Positions 27,135 to 36,542 of a DNA stretch of 64,000 nt are shown here, piece after piece (within the stretch, counting starts at the first letter, position 1; the number at the start of each line of letters is the position of its first letter). The translations under genes and the position numbers were made by a program. The DNA is from an uncultured Vibrio sp. (GTDB taxonomy: Bacteria > Pseudomonadota > Gammaproteobacteria > Enterobacterales > Vibrionaceae): contig CANNGN010000004.1 of assembly GCA_947504195.1 (NCBI GenBank), positions 248,001 through 312,000 on the forward strand, read 5' to 3'. The notes beneath the pieces are model-generated. The model saw nothing but the letters and a program-made list of their open reading frames with translations. It was not told where the DNA came from and searched no databases.

Positions 27135-28361
27135 ATGGAAGTACTGCTTTATATAGGCATCGTACATTCTCTGTTTATCATTCTATTTTTGCTTTCTAGA
27201 AAGCCAAGAAATACTGGCGATATGATTCTAGTTTTCTGGATGATGTTTCTAGCATTGCCGATGGTTTCTGATTTAGTGTGCCCTCAGGGTTTTGATCTCC
27301 CTATTCCACTATTAAAAGATAAACTGCCTTACGCGCTAACGTTTGGGCCACTACTGCTGCTGTACACCAACTATATAACCAATGGCTATAATTGGACAAA
27401 AAATCAATTTGTGGTCCATTCATTGCCCTTTATTCTCGCAGTCATATACAAGCTACTTTTTGTACCAGAGTTAACCTTCAACCCTAACCTTGATATCAAC
27501 AACAGCCTATTAGGTAACCTACTTTCCACTGCAATTCTAGCCTCGTCTTTGGGCTACGCGAGCGTGACCTTAAATCGATTGAAGAAGCATAAACAGAACG
27601 TGTTGGACCAATTCTCTTCTCTTTCATCGTCAATATCTTTGAAGTGGTTAAGGTGGCTAAGCATTGGACTGATTGTCACTTCGATTCAACCCTTTATATT
27701 TATGCTGTTCTCTTTTCCCGAGCTACTGCACACTCGAATCTTCGCGTTACTCACCTTTATGTTTGTATTAAGTTTTTTTGGACTCAACCAGCTGCAAGTC
27801 TTCTACCCAATCCTTAGTCAAAAGAGTAATCCTAACCATGCATCGACTTCCTTTACTGAAGCCTCGTCACCCACATCAGAAACTCAAGAAGAACCCGATA
27901 CTTTTGTGCTCAATGACGCTCAAAATGATATTTCTAGAGAGACATGTCACCATAAAGTACGATATGAACGCTCTGGGTTAACCCATGATAAAGCAAGAGA
28001 ACTGCTTTTATTAATCGAGAGCTACATAGAAAAAGAAAAACCGTATTTAGACCCAAATTTAACTGCCGATAAATTGGCATTACAATTATCAATACCACGC
28101 CATTATCTTACTCAAGTATTCAGTGAAGAATTGGGCAAGAATTTCTATACCTACATTAATGAACACCGAATAAAAACCGTTCAAGCAATAATGCAAAACC
28201 CTAGTCAACGTTCACTGACACTGCTTGATATTGCTTACCAAGGTGGTTTCAACTCGAAGCCCACATTTAACCGTGTTTTTAAAGCGAACTGTAATATGAC
28301 TCCGTCTCAATACCGTAAATCGTGTCGATGCACTGAGTCGATAAAGGAGAGTGTTGCTTAA
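27135..28361 (+). CDS. Membrane-anchored AraC-family transcriptional regulator
   Basis: The 408-residue protein has seven or so hydrophobic helices in residues 1-225 (for example YIGIVHSLFIILFLL and ALLTFMFVLSFFGL). A Ser/Glu-rich linker follows, then a C-terminal AraC DNA-binding domain (about 295-400) with two helix-turn-helices: TADKLALQLSIPRHYLTQVF and LDIAYQGGFNSKPTFNRVFKANCNMTPSQYR. It therefore probably senses a signal in the membrane. It sits directly upstream of the sulfatase and maturase genes on the same strand and is the obvious candidate for their control. Confidence 0.88.
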   Translation: MEVLLYIGIVHSLFIILFLLSRKPRNTGDMILVFWMMFLALPMVSDLVCPQGFDLPIPLLKDKLPYALTFGPLLLLYTNYITNGYNWTKNQFVVHSLPFILAVIYKLLFVPELTFNPNLDINNSLLGNLLSTAILASSLGYASVTLNRLKKHKQNVLDQFSSLSSSISLKWLRWLSIGLIVTSIQPFIFMLFSFPELLHTRIFALLTFMFVLSFFGLNQLQVFYPILSQKSNPNHASTSFTEASSPTSETQEEPDTFVLNDAQNDISRETCHHKVRYERSGLTHDKARELLLLIESYIEKEKPYLDPNLTADKLALQLSIPRHYLTQVFSEELGKNFYTYINEHRIKTVQAIMQNPSQRSLTLLDIAYQGGFNSKPTFNRVFKANCNMTPSQYRKSCRCTESIKESVA

Positions 28362-28377
28362 TAAAATTGTTTATTTT

Positions 28378-28415
28378 CCATAAGTTACGAACCAACATAT
28401 TTATATGTCTTATGG
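28378..28415. other. Nested inverted repeats downstream of the AraC regulator
   Basis: CCATAAG and CTTATGG (7 bp) enclose a second perfect repeat ACATAT-TT-ATATGT. It starts 16 bp after the regulator stop and 160 bp before the sulfatase start. It may be a weak terminator or an operator for the sulfatase. Confidence 0.4.
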
Positions 28416-28575
28416 CTCACAAATCTAATATGTATTGGTATTAACTGAGCGGTTGAGACGCTTCATCGAGCTCTTTCATGACTTAATAAGACCAGATAAT
28501 TAACTGGAGTCTCTCTTTAAAATTGAGTTTGGCTCCTCCTAACAAAATGGTCTAACAATACAGAATGGAGCTTTT

Positions 28576-30321
28576 ATGAAGTTATCAAAATGTACTATCG
28601 CAATAGCGGCAGGCTTAGCACTTACAGCAGGTTTTCAAGCAACCGCAGCCTCTGTAACACAAGCCGAAAAACCCAATATTATTCTTATCCTCACCGATGA
28701 CATGGGCTATTCAGACCTCTCTTGTTACGGCGGCGAAATCCCTACTCCTAATATCTGTGCACTCGCAGAAAATGGGGTAAAAATGACCGACTACTATACC
28801 AACCCAATGTCGGCACCAACACGTTCAATGATCCTAACCGGTGTCGATAACCACAAGACAGGGATGGGTAATATGCCTCCGCTTCGTTCCGCCAACCAAG
28901 TAGGTCGAGCAGGATATGAAGGGACGCTAAATAATAAAGTCATGACAGTTGCCGAGATGCTCAAAGCCGGTGGTTACAATACTTACATGTCAGGCAAATG
29001 GCATTTAGGGAATACACCACAAACATCACCAAAAGGAAGAGGATTTGATAAATCATTCGCGTTCCTTGGCGGTGGTATTTCACATTATGCCGATCAGTTA
29101 CCTTTAAATGGTTTTGAAGAACCACACTTTTTCTATTCTGAAGATGGTGTAAGACTTGATGAGCTACCGAGTGACTTCTACTCGACCGACTATTATACCG
29201 ACCGAGCAATTGAATACATTGGTGATAAGGCAACTGACACCCCGTTCTTTACTTATTTGGCATACACTGCGCCGCATAACCCACTGCAAGCACATAAAGA
29301 GTGGATTGATAAGTTCAATGATGGTCGCTATGACGTGGGTTATGACGTTATCAGAAAACAAAGACTTGAACGCGTTAAAGAGCTCGGATTAGTCGATAAA
29401 AATGCTAAGGACGTCGTTGATAATAAAGACTTTAAACCTTGGGACTCCCTTTCTGACGAGGAAAAGAAAGTATCTGCTAAGTCAATGGCGATCTACGCAG
29501 CGATGCTTGTAGAGTTGGATAATAATGTTGGACGTTTAGTTCAGCACCTAAAAGACATCGGTGAATACGAAACAACCCGCATTATCTACGCTCACGATAA
29601 TGGCACCAATCCAAAACCGGATACCAACTATTCAGGCAACGCACCGAAATTTTATGACGGATTCGATCTTTCATATGAAAATATGGGTCTGCCAAACTCA
29701 TACGTATCTTATGAAGCAGGTTGGGCTGAAGCAGGTACGACTCCGTACGCTTACTATAAAACAACAACTGGGCAAGGTGGCGTAAGAGTTCCATTCATTG
29801 TTTCTGGTGCCGGAATCGTAAACAAAAACCAGTTCGTCACATCTGGCAACAGCATGGTGACCGATGTCACTCCGACCATTTTAGATTGGGCTGGCATTGA
29901 AAAACCAACAACTCGTAATGGTATCGAACTGCATGAGTTTTCTGGTAAATCACTGGTACCGTTCTTAGCCGGTGAAGAGAAACAAGTCCGCTCTCCAGAA
30001 GACCATATTTCGATAGAACTGAATGGCTACAAAATGTTGGTCAAAGGTGATTACAAACTGCGTGGTATGAATGGCCCACATGTGCCAAAAGTCGGGAAAG
30101 ATTGGCAGCTATTTAACATCGCGAATGACCCATCAGAACAAGTCAACATTGCAAGTGAGCAACCAGAGAAACTGGCTGAACTGGTCGCATTGTTTGATGA
30201 GTATGCCGCTGATGTTGGAATGGTGGAAAAAGATTGGACGTATCCAACTCTTTACCATCGTCAAACTTGGATGCTCCGCGATGGAAAATTCGCTGATATT
30301 CCATTTCGAGAAGCAAAATAG
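28576..30321 (+). CDS. Exported sulfatase, serine-type active site
   Basis: The 581-residue protein has a signal peptide (residues 1-25, ending ATAAS). The alkaline-phosphatase-fold sulfatase core begins NIILILTDDMGYSD with the calcium-binding DD. The active-site motif is SAPTRSMILTG (about residue 80), which has serine rather than cysteine as the residue to be oxidised to formylglycine. SGKWHLG, YTAPHNP and YAHDNGT supply further metal and substrate residues. Serine-type sulfatases need an anaerobic-type maturase, and one is encoded 68 bp downstream. The substrate is likely a sulfated glycan or aryl sulfate. Confidence 0.93.
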   Translation: MKLSKCTIAIAAGLALTAGFQATAASVTQAEKPNIILILTDDMGYSDLSCYGGEIPTPNICALAENGVKMTDYYTNPMSAPTRSMILTGVDNHKTGMGNMPPLRSANQVGRAGYEGTLNNKVMTVAEMLKAGGYNTYMSGKWHLGNTPQTSPKGRGFDKSFAFLGGGISHYADQLPLNGFEEPHFFYSEDGVRLDELPSDFYSTDYYTDRAIEYIGDKATDTPFFTYLAYTAPHNPLQAHKEWIDKFNDGRYDVGYDVIRKQRLERVKELGLVDKNAKDVVDNKDFKPWDSLSDEEKKVSAKSMAIYAAMLVELDNNVGRLVQHLKDIGEYETTRIIYAHDNGTNPKPDTNYSGNAPKFYDGFDLSYENMGLPNSYVSYEAGWAEAGTTPYAYYKTTTGQGGVRVPFIVSGAGIVNKNQFVTSGNSMVTDVTPTILDWAGIEKPTTRNGIELHEFSGKSLVPFLAGEEKQVRSPEDHISIELNGYKMLVKGDYKLRGMNGPHVPKVGKDWQLFNIANDPSEQVNIASEQPEKLAELVALFDEYAADVGMVEKDWTYPTLYHRQTWMLRDGKFADIPFREAK

Positions 30322-30389
30322 CTATCGAAACTAAATGATAGAACCGCAGGCTAACGATTCTGTTAGCCTGCTTAGTTGAGGAGTACTAA

Positions 30390-31529
30390 ATGAAATACCC
30401 ATTTCACGCCATTATTAAGCCCGTCGGCGATGTGTGTAATTTGAATTGCCAATACTGCTTTTATAAAGAAAAAAGTGAAGATGGCGACCGAATGACCAAC
30501 GAAACATTAGAGCTACTCACTAAAAAGTATATCGATGAACAACCGCAAGGCTGTAAAGAAGTTCAGTTTGTATGGCAAGGTGGCGAGCCGATGATGGCTG
30601 GCATCGAATTTTATGAACTCGCGGTCGAGTTACAACGCAAATATCAACGCCCTGGAATGACGATTACAAATGCGATTCAAACCAATGGCACATTAATTAC
30701 CGATCGCTGGGCAGACTTTTTAAAGCAACACAATTTCTTAGTCGGCATCTCCATTGACGGGCCTCTTTCTATCCATGATGCTCAAAGAATCTATTATTCG
30801 GAGTCCGGTAGTCACGACAACGTCATTCGTGGATATAAAAAGCTTAAATCCAGAAACATAACCACCAATATCCTATGCGTTATCCACAACAACAACGTCA
30901 CCCATGGTGCGAACATATACCGTTACTTCAATGAAGAACTAAATGCGACAAGTATCCAATTCTTACCGGTAGTAGGATCTCAGGGACTGGATTCTGCACA
31001 TTGGGGGGAATTTCTAGTAACCGTATTTGATGCTTGGTTGAAAAATGGTCTCGGCCGAGTATCCATTCAACTTTTTGATGCTACTTTTACTCGAACCTCA
31101 CAAGGGGTTGAAACATTCTGTGTGCATTCACATGAGTGTGGGCGTCAACTCGCCGTTGAACGTAATGGTTCGGTATATGCTTGTGACCACTATGTTGAAC
31201 CGTCTTATAAATTAGGCAATATCGCCAATGATAATTTCGTAGATCTGTTAAATAGCGATATTCAACAACGATTTGTTAAAAACTCCACAAATCACGATGA
31301 TGCATGTGCCGGTTGTAAAGTAAAAGGGTTATGCCAATCTGGGTGTCCTAAACACCGCGACACTTCAGGTAAAAACCGACTTTGTGAAGGTTATTATCGA
31401 TTTTTCACATACTCGATGGCCTATAATTACGCCATAGCAGAAAGTCTTCGTCGTGGCTTAGATGTTTCAACTTACAAAACCTTCCTACCGCAAATTGAAG
31501 TGCAAGTAAAACAAGCACTGACGAATTAA
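30390..31529 (+). CDS. Anaerobic sulfatase-maturating radical SAM enzyme (AtsB/anSME type)
   Basis: The 379-residue protein has the radical-SAM cluster motif CNLNCQYCFY (about residues 15-24), FVWQGGEP (about 60) and SIDGP. A C-terminal SPASM region carries CVHSHECGRQLAVERNGSVYACDHY and CAGCKVKGLCQSGCPKHR, cysteines for two more Fe-S clusters. It oxidises the active-site serine of the upstream sulfatase to formylglycine before export. GAGGAG sits about 8 bp before the ATG. The two genes form a functional pair. Confidence 0.92.
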   Translation: MKYPFHAIIKPVGDVCNLNCQYCFYKEKSEDGDRMTNETLELLTKKYIDEQPQGCKEVQFVWQGGEPMMAGIEFYELAVELQRKYQRPGMTITNAIQTNGTLITDRWADFLKQHNFLVGISIDGPLSIHDAQRIYYSESGSHDNVIRGYKKLKSRNITTNILCVIHNNNVTHGANIYRYFNEELNATSIQFLPVVGSQGLDSAHWGEFLVTVFDAWLKNGLGRVSIQLFDATFTRTSQGVETFCVHSHECGRQLAVERNGSVYACDHYVEPSYKLGNIANDNFVDLLNSDIQQRFVKNSTNHDDACAGCKVKGLCQSGCPKHRDTSGKNRLCEGYYRFFTYSMAYNYAIAESLRRGLDVSTYKTFLPQIEVQVKQALTN

Positions 31530-31658
31530 AACTGAGTAGTGCGCCACTAGAACTGAGGTTGATTTCGTATCTGAATTGGAGGAGTTTATCATCTAGGTTG
31601 CTCCTTCTACTTAGATTCAATAAGATAGCTGCCAGATTAACCTTATGGAGCCAGCTCA

Positions 31659-32486
31659 GTGAATCATCACGTTCGAGATATCAGTCAGCAGTTTTGGGCC
31701 AGCCAACGCCTTCCCTACCTGACGATTCGATCAACGATGAACAGCGGACAAGGATATAAACCTCATAGTCATCCAGAGCTTTCAATCGGCATTATTCAAG
31801 CCGGTATAACGAACTTAACCATAAACCAACAACACAGCTTGTTGCATCCAAATGACATGATTCTCATCGAGCCAAATTGTGTTCACTCCTGCAATCCAGT
31901 TGAAGAGCTACCGCGAAGCTATCACATGCTTTATATTGACCAGCACTGGTGTTGCCAGCAACTAAGCAAATTATATGATCACCCAGTCAATCAATTTAGT
32001 TGTGAATCTTCACCTCTCAAAGCGTCATCCGCTACTTGGAACTTGCTTATCAATCAATTAATGGCTCACGATTTAGACATAACGGTACATGAGATTGAAC
32101 CTAGGTTGGTCGCACTTATTCACCGCTACTGTATTCCGATTAATCCAGCGGCTAACGAAGATACACTAATACACAGTGTCCGATCTAAGTTACTTGAAGA
32201 TATTATTCACCCACCTTCCTTAGACACACTTGCTGTGCAAATAGGGCGAACGAAAGAAGCTATGATTCGTAGTTTCAAGCACCAATTTGGCATTACACCA
32301 AAGTCGTTCTTGAATAACTATCGCGTCGAACGAGCGAAACAACTGTTAAAATCTGGCGCAACGATTGTCGATGCCGCAATTGAAGTTGGCTTCTCTGACC
32401 AAAGTCAATTGCACCGTGCGTTTATTAATTATACCGCATCAACGCCAAGACAATATCAACAAGCTCACATCAATTTTCGACAATAA
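31659..32486 (+). CDS. AraC-family regulator with N-terminal cupin
   Basis: The 275-residue protein starts at GTG, with GGAG 9 bp upstream. Residues about 20-110 form an arabinose-binding-like cupin (HSHPELSIGIIQAG and MILIEPNCVHSCNP). The C-terminal AraC domain has LDTLAVQIGRTKEAMIRSFKHQFG and VDAAIEVGFSDQSQLHRAFINYTASTPRQY. This form is common next to LysE/RhtB exporters, which they control; here such an exporter follows after 55 bp. Confidence 0.88.
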   Translation: MNHHVRDISQQFWASQRLPYLTIRSTMNSGQGYKPHSHPELSIGIIQAGITNLTINQQHSLLHPNDMILIEPNCVHSCNPVEELPRSYHMLYIDQHWCCQQLSKLYDHPVNQFSCESSPLKASSATWNLLINQLMAHDLDITVHEIEPRLVALIHRYCIPINPAANEDTLIHSVRSKLLEDIIHPPSLDTLAVQIGRTKEAMIRSFKHQFGITPKSFLNNYRVERAKQLLKSGATIVDAAIEVGFSDQSQLHRAFINYTASTPRQYQQAHINFRQ

Positions 32487-32541
32487 TTCACTAATTCAAC
32501 CACCTATAGTCAGGGTTTCATTTGACAATAGGTTTTTATTT

Positions 32542-33180
32542 ATGCAACTCAGCACCCTTCTACCTGCGGCTTTTCCTGCGCTTGCTCTCGCCCATTTTGT
32601 TGCGCTGTTAAGCCCAGGGCAAGATTTCTTCTTACTGATCGCCCATGCGATCCGCTACAAACTAAAAGGTAGCCAATTTATCTGCCTTGGTATCGCTTTG
32701 GGCAACGCATTTTATATTGCAATCACAATCGTGGGCTGGAGTTCTCTTAAGGACTACCCACTACTATTTTCGACCGTAGAATTACTCGGTGCCGTCTACT
32801 TGTTGTGGATAGGCTCACGTCTGGTCAAAAGCCAACAAGATGACTCTATGTTTCACACCTCCCATGTAGCGATTCCATCGGCGAAAAAACAGCTCTTACT
32901 CGGATTATATTCTGCCCTCCTCAACCCTAAAAACGCGTTATTCTACATGAGCCTGATGGCGGTTATTCTAGGCAATGAGGTCTCTGTAGTTCAGCAGGTT
33001 TCTTGCGGAGTATGGATGTTTTTTGCCGTCTTAGTTTGGGATTTAGTCATTGCCAGTATTATTGGTCAGTCTCGTGTTCAAAACTGGTTATATTCAGCGA
33101 TTCATATCATTGAAAAAGGCGCAGGGATTATTTTAATATTATTTGGGCTTGCACTTTTCGTCGACTATCTACCCCATTAA
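32542..33180 (+). CDS. LysE/RhtB family amino-acid exporter
   Basis: The 212-residue inner-membrane protein has about six hydrophobic helices. It carries the family features LSPGQDFFLLIAHAIRYKLKGS near the N-terminus and SALLNPKNALFYMSLMAVI in the middle. The ATG at 32542 has AGG 9 bp upstream. A longer in-frame reading from 32365 overlaps the AraC gene and is not family-like. The likely substrate is an amino acid or similar small zwitterion. Confidence 0.88.
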   Translation: MQLSTLLPAAFPALALAHFVALLSPGQDFFLLIAHAIRYKLKGSQFICLGIALGNAFYIAITIVGWSSLKDYPLLFSTVELLGAVYLLWIGSRLVKSQQDDSMFHTSHVAIPSAKKQLLLGLYSALLNPKNALFYMSLMAVILGNEVSVVQQVSCGVWMFFAVLVWDLVIASIIGQSRVQNWLYSAIHIIEKGAGIILILFGLALFVDYLPH

Positions 33181-33302
33181 AGCGATAGGCTTTAGAAGAT
33201 ATCAATCGATATCCTATCTAAGTCACAATATCGGGATTGGTATTGAATCGTAACCAATTTACACTATAAGATTGTTAACAATAGGTTACGAAGAGAATGA
33301 TA

Positions 33303-33728
33303 ATGAGATTCGCATTGCTTTCATTCGCGGTTATGTCATCAGCGTACGCCGCTCAATTTGACTCAGAAAACTACTCAACATCGCTCGATTTTGCTCAAGT
33401 CACTCATGTCGACGCTTTGCAAACCGATGATGGAAGTTGGTGCTTTAATACATCAGTTCGCCATAACGACCAAGGTTGGGATCATTATGCGGATGGTTGG
33501 GAAGTGATTGACTTAGACGGTAACCAATTAGGTTATCGATTACTCGCACATCCTCATGATAACGAACAGCCTTTTACTCGCCGTCAATGTGGTATTCACA
33601 TTCCCGAAGCGGTAACCCATGTTGCCGTCAGAGCAAAATGTAATCAACACGGTTATGGTGGCAAAGCCGTCGTAATCGATCTCAATTCAACGTCGGGGCA
33701 ACATTATTCAATTCGTCGCCAACACTAA
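33303..33728 (+). CDS. Small exported protein, uncharacterised
   Basis: The 141-residue protein has a signal peptide (MRFALLSFAVMSSAYAA). The mature domain is rich in Asp, His and Tyr and has three cysteines (in SWCFNT, RRQCGIH and AKCNQH). The central segment WDHYADGWEVIDLDGNQLGY suggests a beta-rich fold. The ATG at 33303 is placed about 7 bp after GAAGAG; one 6 bp upstream is too close to it. I do not recognise a named family, though similar small periplasmic proteins occur in marine gammaproteobacteria. Confidence 0.75.
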   Translation: MRFALLSFAVMSSAYAAQFDSENYSTSLDFAQVTHVDALQTDDGSWCFNTSVRHNDQGWDHYADGWEVIDLDGNQLGYRLLAHPHDNEQPFTRRQCGIHIPEAVTHVAVRAKCNQHGYGGKAVVIDLNSTSGQHYSIRRQH

Positions 33729-33756
33729 GGCTAACAATCACACTAGGAGATAGGAA

Positions 33757-34164
33757 ATGACACAAATACACAATGGTTCATGTTTATGTGGTGCTGTTCA
33801 ATTTGAAGTTATCGGTGAATTCAAAAAATTCTTTTTATGCCATTGCAGTCGTTGCCGAAAAACATCTGGCTCTGCACATTGCTCAAACCTATTTGCTCCA
33901 GCAGCCAAGGTTAAATGGCTAAGCGGCGAAGACAAAATTAGCCATTATCGCCACCCCGATACCAATTTTGCGCGCAACTTTTGCTCGAGCTGCAGTTCAC
34001 TTGTTCCACTTCATAACGTTGAAAGAGATATCGTTGCAGTACCAGCTGGTAGCTTGGATTCTGAAATAGATGTATCACCACAAGCGCACATTTTTACCGA
34101 TAGCAAAGGCAATTGGGATGGCATCCTTAACGATATATCTTGCTTTGAAAAAATGCCCAATTAA
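33757..34164 (+). CDS. GFA-family (glutathione-dependent formaldehyde-activating-like) zinc protein
   Basis: The 135-residue protein has the CENP-V/GFA zinc motifs: GSCLCGAVQFEV (Cys-X-Cys), CHCSRCRKTSGSAH (Cys-X-Cys-X2-Cys) and FCSSCSS (Cys-X2-Cys). The best-known member, Gfa, was proposed to speed formaldehyde-glutathione adduct formation, but most relatives have no tested activity. AGGAGA sits about 10 bp before the ATG. It stands 28 bp after the small exported protein and could share its transcript. Confidence 0.87.
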   Translation: MTQIHNGSCLCGAVQFEVIGEFKKFFLCHCSRCRKTSGSAHCSNLFAPAAKVKWLSGEDKISHYRHPDTNFARNFCSSCSSLVPLHNVERDIVAVPAGSLDSEIDVSPQAHIFTDSKGNWDGILNDISCFEKMPN

Positions 34165-34230
34165 CCATTTAACCATGGGTATACAGTAATCATCGGTACA
34201 TGCGTAACATTGTATTAGAAAGGCGTTAAT

Positions 34231-35208
34231 ATGAAATCTAAAATCGTTCTCTATAAACCCTTGCCCGAGTACCAACGTCAGAGATTGGAGGCGCTTTTTT
34301 ACGTCACAGCATTTGATTATGTTAACGACCACAACCGAGCAGAGTTTATGGCTGCTTTGGAAGACGCGGAAGGTTTGATTGGCGCAGGCGATTATATGGG
34401 CCCCGAAATTCTTCAACACGCTAAAAAATTGCGTGCAGCGTCGACCATATCGGTGGGTACCGACCAATATGATTTGGAATACCTCGCGTCGAGAAATATT
34501 CCCTTGATGCATACGCCAGGTGTCATGAATAACACGACAGCAGACACAATTTTCATGCTAATGATGTGTGCCGCTCGGCGTACCGTCGAGTTATCCAATT
34601 TTGTTCGCAACGGAGAGTGGAAAGGTAGCATTGGGGAAGCATTTTTCGGCACAGACGTATATGGAAAAACACTCGGTATTATTGGAATGGGTCGAATTGG
34701 TTATGCCATTGCTCGTCGAGCACATTTAGGCTTTGACATGAATATCCAATATTACAATCGTTCACAACATGAAGAGGCGGAACAGCACTTAAGTGCCACT
34801 AAAATGAGTTTGAAAGAGGTGCTGTCTAGCTCAGACTTTATTTGTGTCATGGTACCTCTGACCAAAGAAACAGAAGGACTCATTGGTCAACCAGAATTTG
34901 AACTAATGAAAAGCTCCGCTATCTTCGTAAATGGTTCTCGAGGAAAGGTCGTTGATGAGGCTGCATTAATAGAAGCCCTAACTCACAAAACAATTCGAGC
35001 AGCAGGTTTGGATGTGTTTGAGGTGGAGCCTCTCCCAGGAGATTCACCACTGTGCCAATTGGACAACGCCGTGATCGTCCCTCATATCGGTTCAGCCACA
35101 ACAGAGACTCGCCATAATATGGCCACTTGCGCTGTCGACAATCTAATTGCGGCTCTCAATGGCGATGTAACTAAAAACTGCGCCAACCACGCTCTGCTTA
35201 AGTCTTAA
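34231..35208 (+). CDS. D-2-hydroxyacid dehydrogenase, GhrB-like (glyoxylate/hydroxypyruvate reductase)
   Basis: The 325-residue NAD(P)-dependent enzyme has the Rossmann motif LGIIGMGRIGYAIARRA (about 150) and the catalytic set Arg in NGSRGKVVDE (about 235), Glu in DVFEVEPLP (about 264) and His in VPHIGSATTETR (about 283). The order and spacing match GhrB/2-ketogluconate reductases. It converges with uxuA and shares a terminator with it, so a link to sugar-acid metabolism is plausible but not shown. Confidence 0.88.
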   Translation: MKSKIVLYKPLPEYQRQRLEALFYVTAFDYVNDHNRAEFMAALEDAEGLIGAGDYMGPEILQHAKKLRAASTISVGTDQYDLEYLASRNIPLMHTPGVMNNTTADTIFMLMMCAARRTVELSNFVRNGEWKGSIGEAFFGTDVYGKTLGIIGMGRIGYAIARRAHLGFDMNIQYYNRSQHEEAEQHLSATKMSLKEVLSSSDFICVMVPLTKETEGLIGQPEFELMKSSAIFVNGSRGKVVDEAALIEALTHKTIRAAGLDVFEVEPLPGDSPLCQLDNAVIVPHIGSATTETRHNMATCAVDNLIAALNGDVTKNCANHALLKS

Positions 35209-35217
35209 ACGAAACAT

Positions 35218-35250
35218 AAAAAAATGGCCTCATCTCGAGGCCATATTAAA
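35218..35250. terminator. Bidirectional terminator between the ghrB-like gene and uxuA
   Basis: ATGGCCTC and GAGGCCAT make an 8-bp stem with a 5-nt loop, flanked by a run of A on the left and ATTAAATTTAA on the right. Confidence 0.8.
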
Positions 35251-35276
35251 TTTAACTGGAAAATAGCGGCTTAAAG

Positions 35277-36458
35277 CTAGCTAAAAAATGCTCGCTTAAG
35301 TGCGGCTTCCATACCTCGAACTTCAGCTAAACCTTTTAAACGACCAATCGCAGAATAACCTGGGTTAGTTTTCTTTCTCAAATCATCCAACATTTGATGA
35401 CCATGATCGGGACGCATTGGAATTAAACGTTCATCCCCCGTCCCAGAACGGCGCTGCTCTTCTGCCAAAATAGCTTTGACCATACCATACATATCGACAT
35501 TCCCAGCCATATGAGAAGCTTCATGGAAACTCATCGGGTTTTCTTCACGCTGAGTTGAACGCAAGTGCGTGAAATAAACACGGTCGGCAAATGTTTCAGT
35601 CATGGTGACAAGGTCATTATCAGCACGAACACCATAAGAACCAGTACACATCGTAATACCGTTAGACTGACTCGGCACTTCTTCCGTTAACCACTGAATA
35701 TCATCGATAGTAGAAACGACACGAGGTAAGCCCAAAATCGGACGCGGTGGATCGTCAGGATGAATCGCTAAACGTAAGCCGTTCGCATCACAAACAGGTG
35801 TAATTTCCTTAAGAAATGAAGCTAAGTGCTCGCGCAGACGCTGGCTATCAATACCGTTGTAACGATCTAACTGTTTCTGAAATTCATCCAGAGTGTAACC
35901 TTCTTCAGCACCCGGCAATCCCGCGATGATATTTTTGGTTAACTTGCTAACGTCTGCTGGAGTCATTGCATCATAATACTGCTTCGCACTTGCCTGCTCT
36001 GCTTCGGTATAATCCGATTGCGCATTAGGACGCTTCAAAATAAACAATTCAAATGCAGCAAAAGCAATTTGATCGAAACGCAACGCTTTAGAACCATCCG
36101 GCATTTCATACTCAAGGTCAGTACGAGTCCAATCCACCACCGGCATAAAGTTGTAGCAAATCGTATCGATACCACACTTCGCGAGGTTTTCTAACGTCGT
36201 TTTGTAATTGTTAATCCACGTCTGAAATTCACCTGTGCGCGTTTTAATTTCTTCATGCACCGGAACACTTTCCACCACGGACCAAACCATACCTTTAGCT
36301 TCAATTTCTGACTTCCGTTTCTCGATCTCATCTACTGGCCATACTTCACCATTTGGAATGTGATGTAATGCGGAAACGATACCGGTAACACCCGCTTGGC
36401 GAATGTCATCGAGTGATACAGGGTCATTTGGTCCATACCAACGCCATGTCTGTTCCAT
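35277..36458 (-). CDS. uxuA: D-mannonate dehydratase
   Basis: The 393-residue protein is full length for UxuA. It has [23 protein letters not shown] at the N-terminus (the first residues after Met-Glu are hallmark), [32 protein letters not shown] (metal and substrate residues), [12 protein letters not shown], and [12 protein letters not shown] near the end. It dehydrates D-mannonate to 2-keto-3-deoxygluconate. It lies downstream of the GntR regulator, with an 84-bp gap containing a hairpin. Confidence 0.95.
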   Translation of the reverse strand: MEQTWRWYGPNDPVSLDDIRQAGVTGIVSALHHIPNGEVWPVDEIEKRKSEIEAKGMVWSVVESVPVHEEIKTRTGEFQTWINNYKTTLENLAKCGIDTICYNFMPVVDWTRTDLEYEMPDGSKALRFDQIAFAAFELFILKRPNAQSDYTEAEQASAKQYYDAMTPADVSKLTKNIIAGLPGAEEGYTLDEFQKQLDRYNGIDSQRLREHLASFLKEITPVCDANGLRLAIHPDDPPRPILGLPRVVSTIDDIQWLTEEVPSQSNGITMCTGSYGVRADNDLVTMTETFADRVYFTHLRSTQREENPMSFHEASHMAGNVDMYGMVKAILAEEQRRSGTGDERLIPMRPDHGHQMLDDLRKKTNPGYSAIGRLKGLAEVRGMEAALKRAFFS

Positions 36459-36499
36459 GTTATATCCTCTCTAAATATATTATGTCTATAGCTTGATAG

Positions 36500-36530
36500 G
36501 CCCATTGGCAGCTATGTTTTCCCAATGGGC
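36500..36530. other. Inverted repeat between the GntR regulator and uxuA
   Basis: GCCCATTGG and CCAATGGGC form a perfect 9-bp stem around a 13-nt loop. Neither strand has a following T-tract, so it is more likely an RNA-processing/attenuation hairpin than a full terminator. Confidence 0.5.
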
Positions 36531-36542
36531 ATTGTTCTATTT

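Noticed and set aside
28576-31529. Reading the radical SAM gene as a RiPP maturase
   Set aside because: The adjacent sulfatase has the serine-type motif that needs this enzyme, and no precursor peptide frame was seen nearby.
32365-32541. N-terminal extension of the LysE exporter
   Set aside because: It overlaps the AraC gene out of frame; the ATG at 32542 with AGG gives the standard exporter start.
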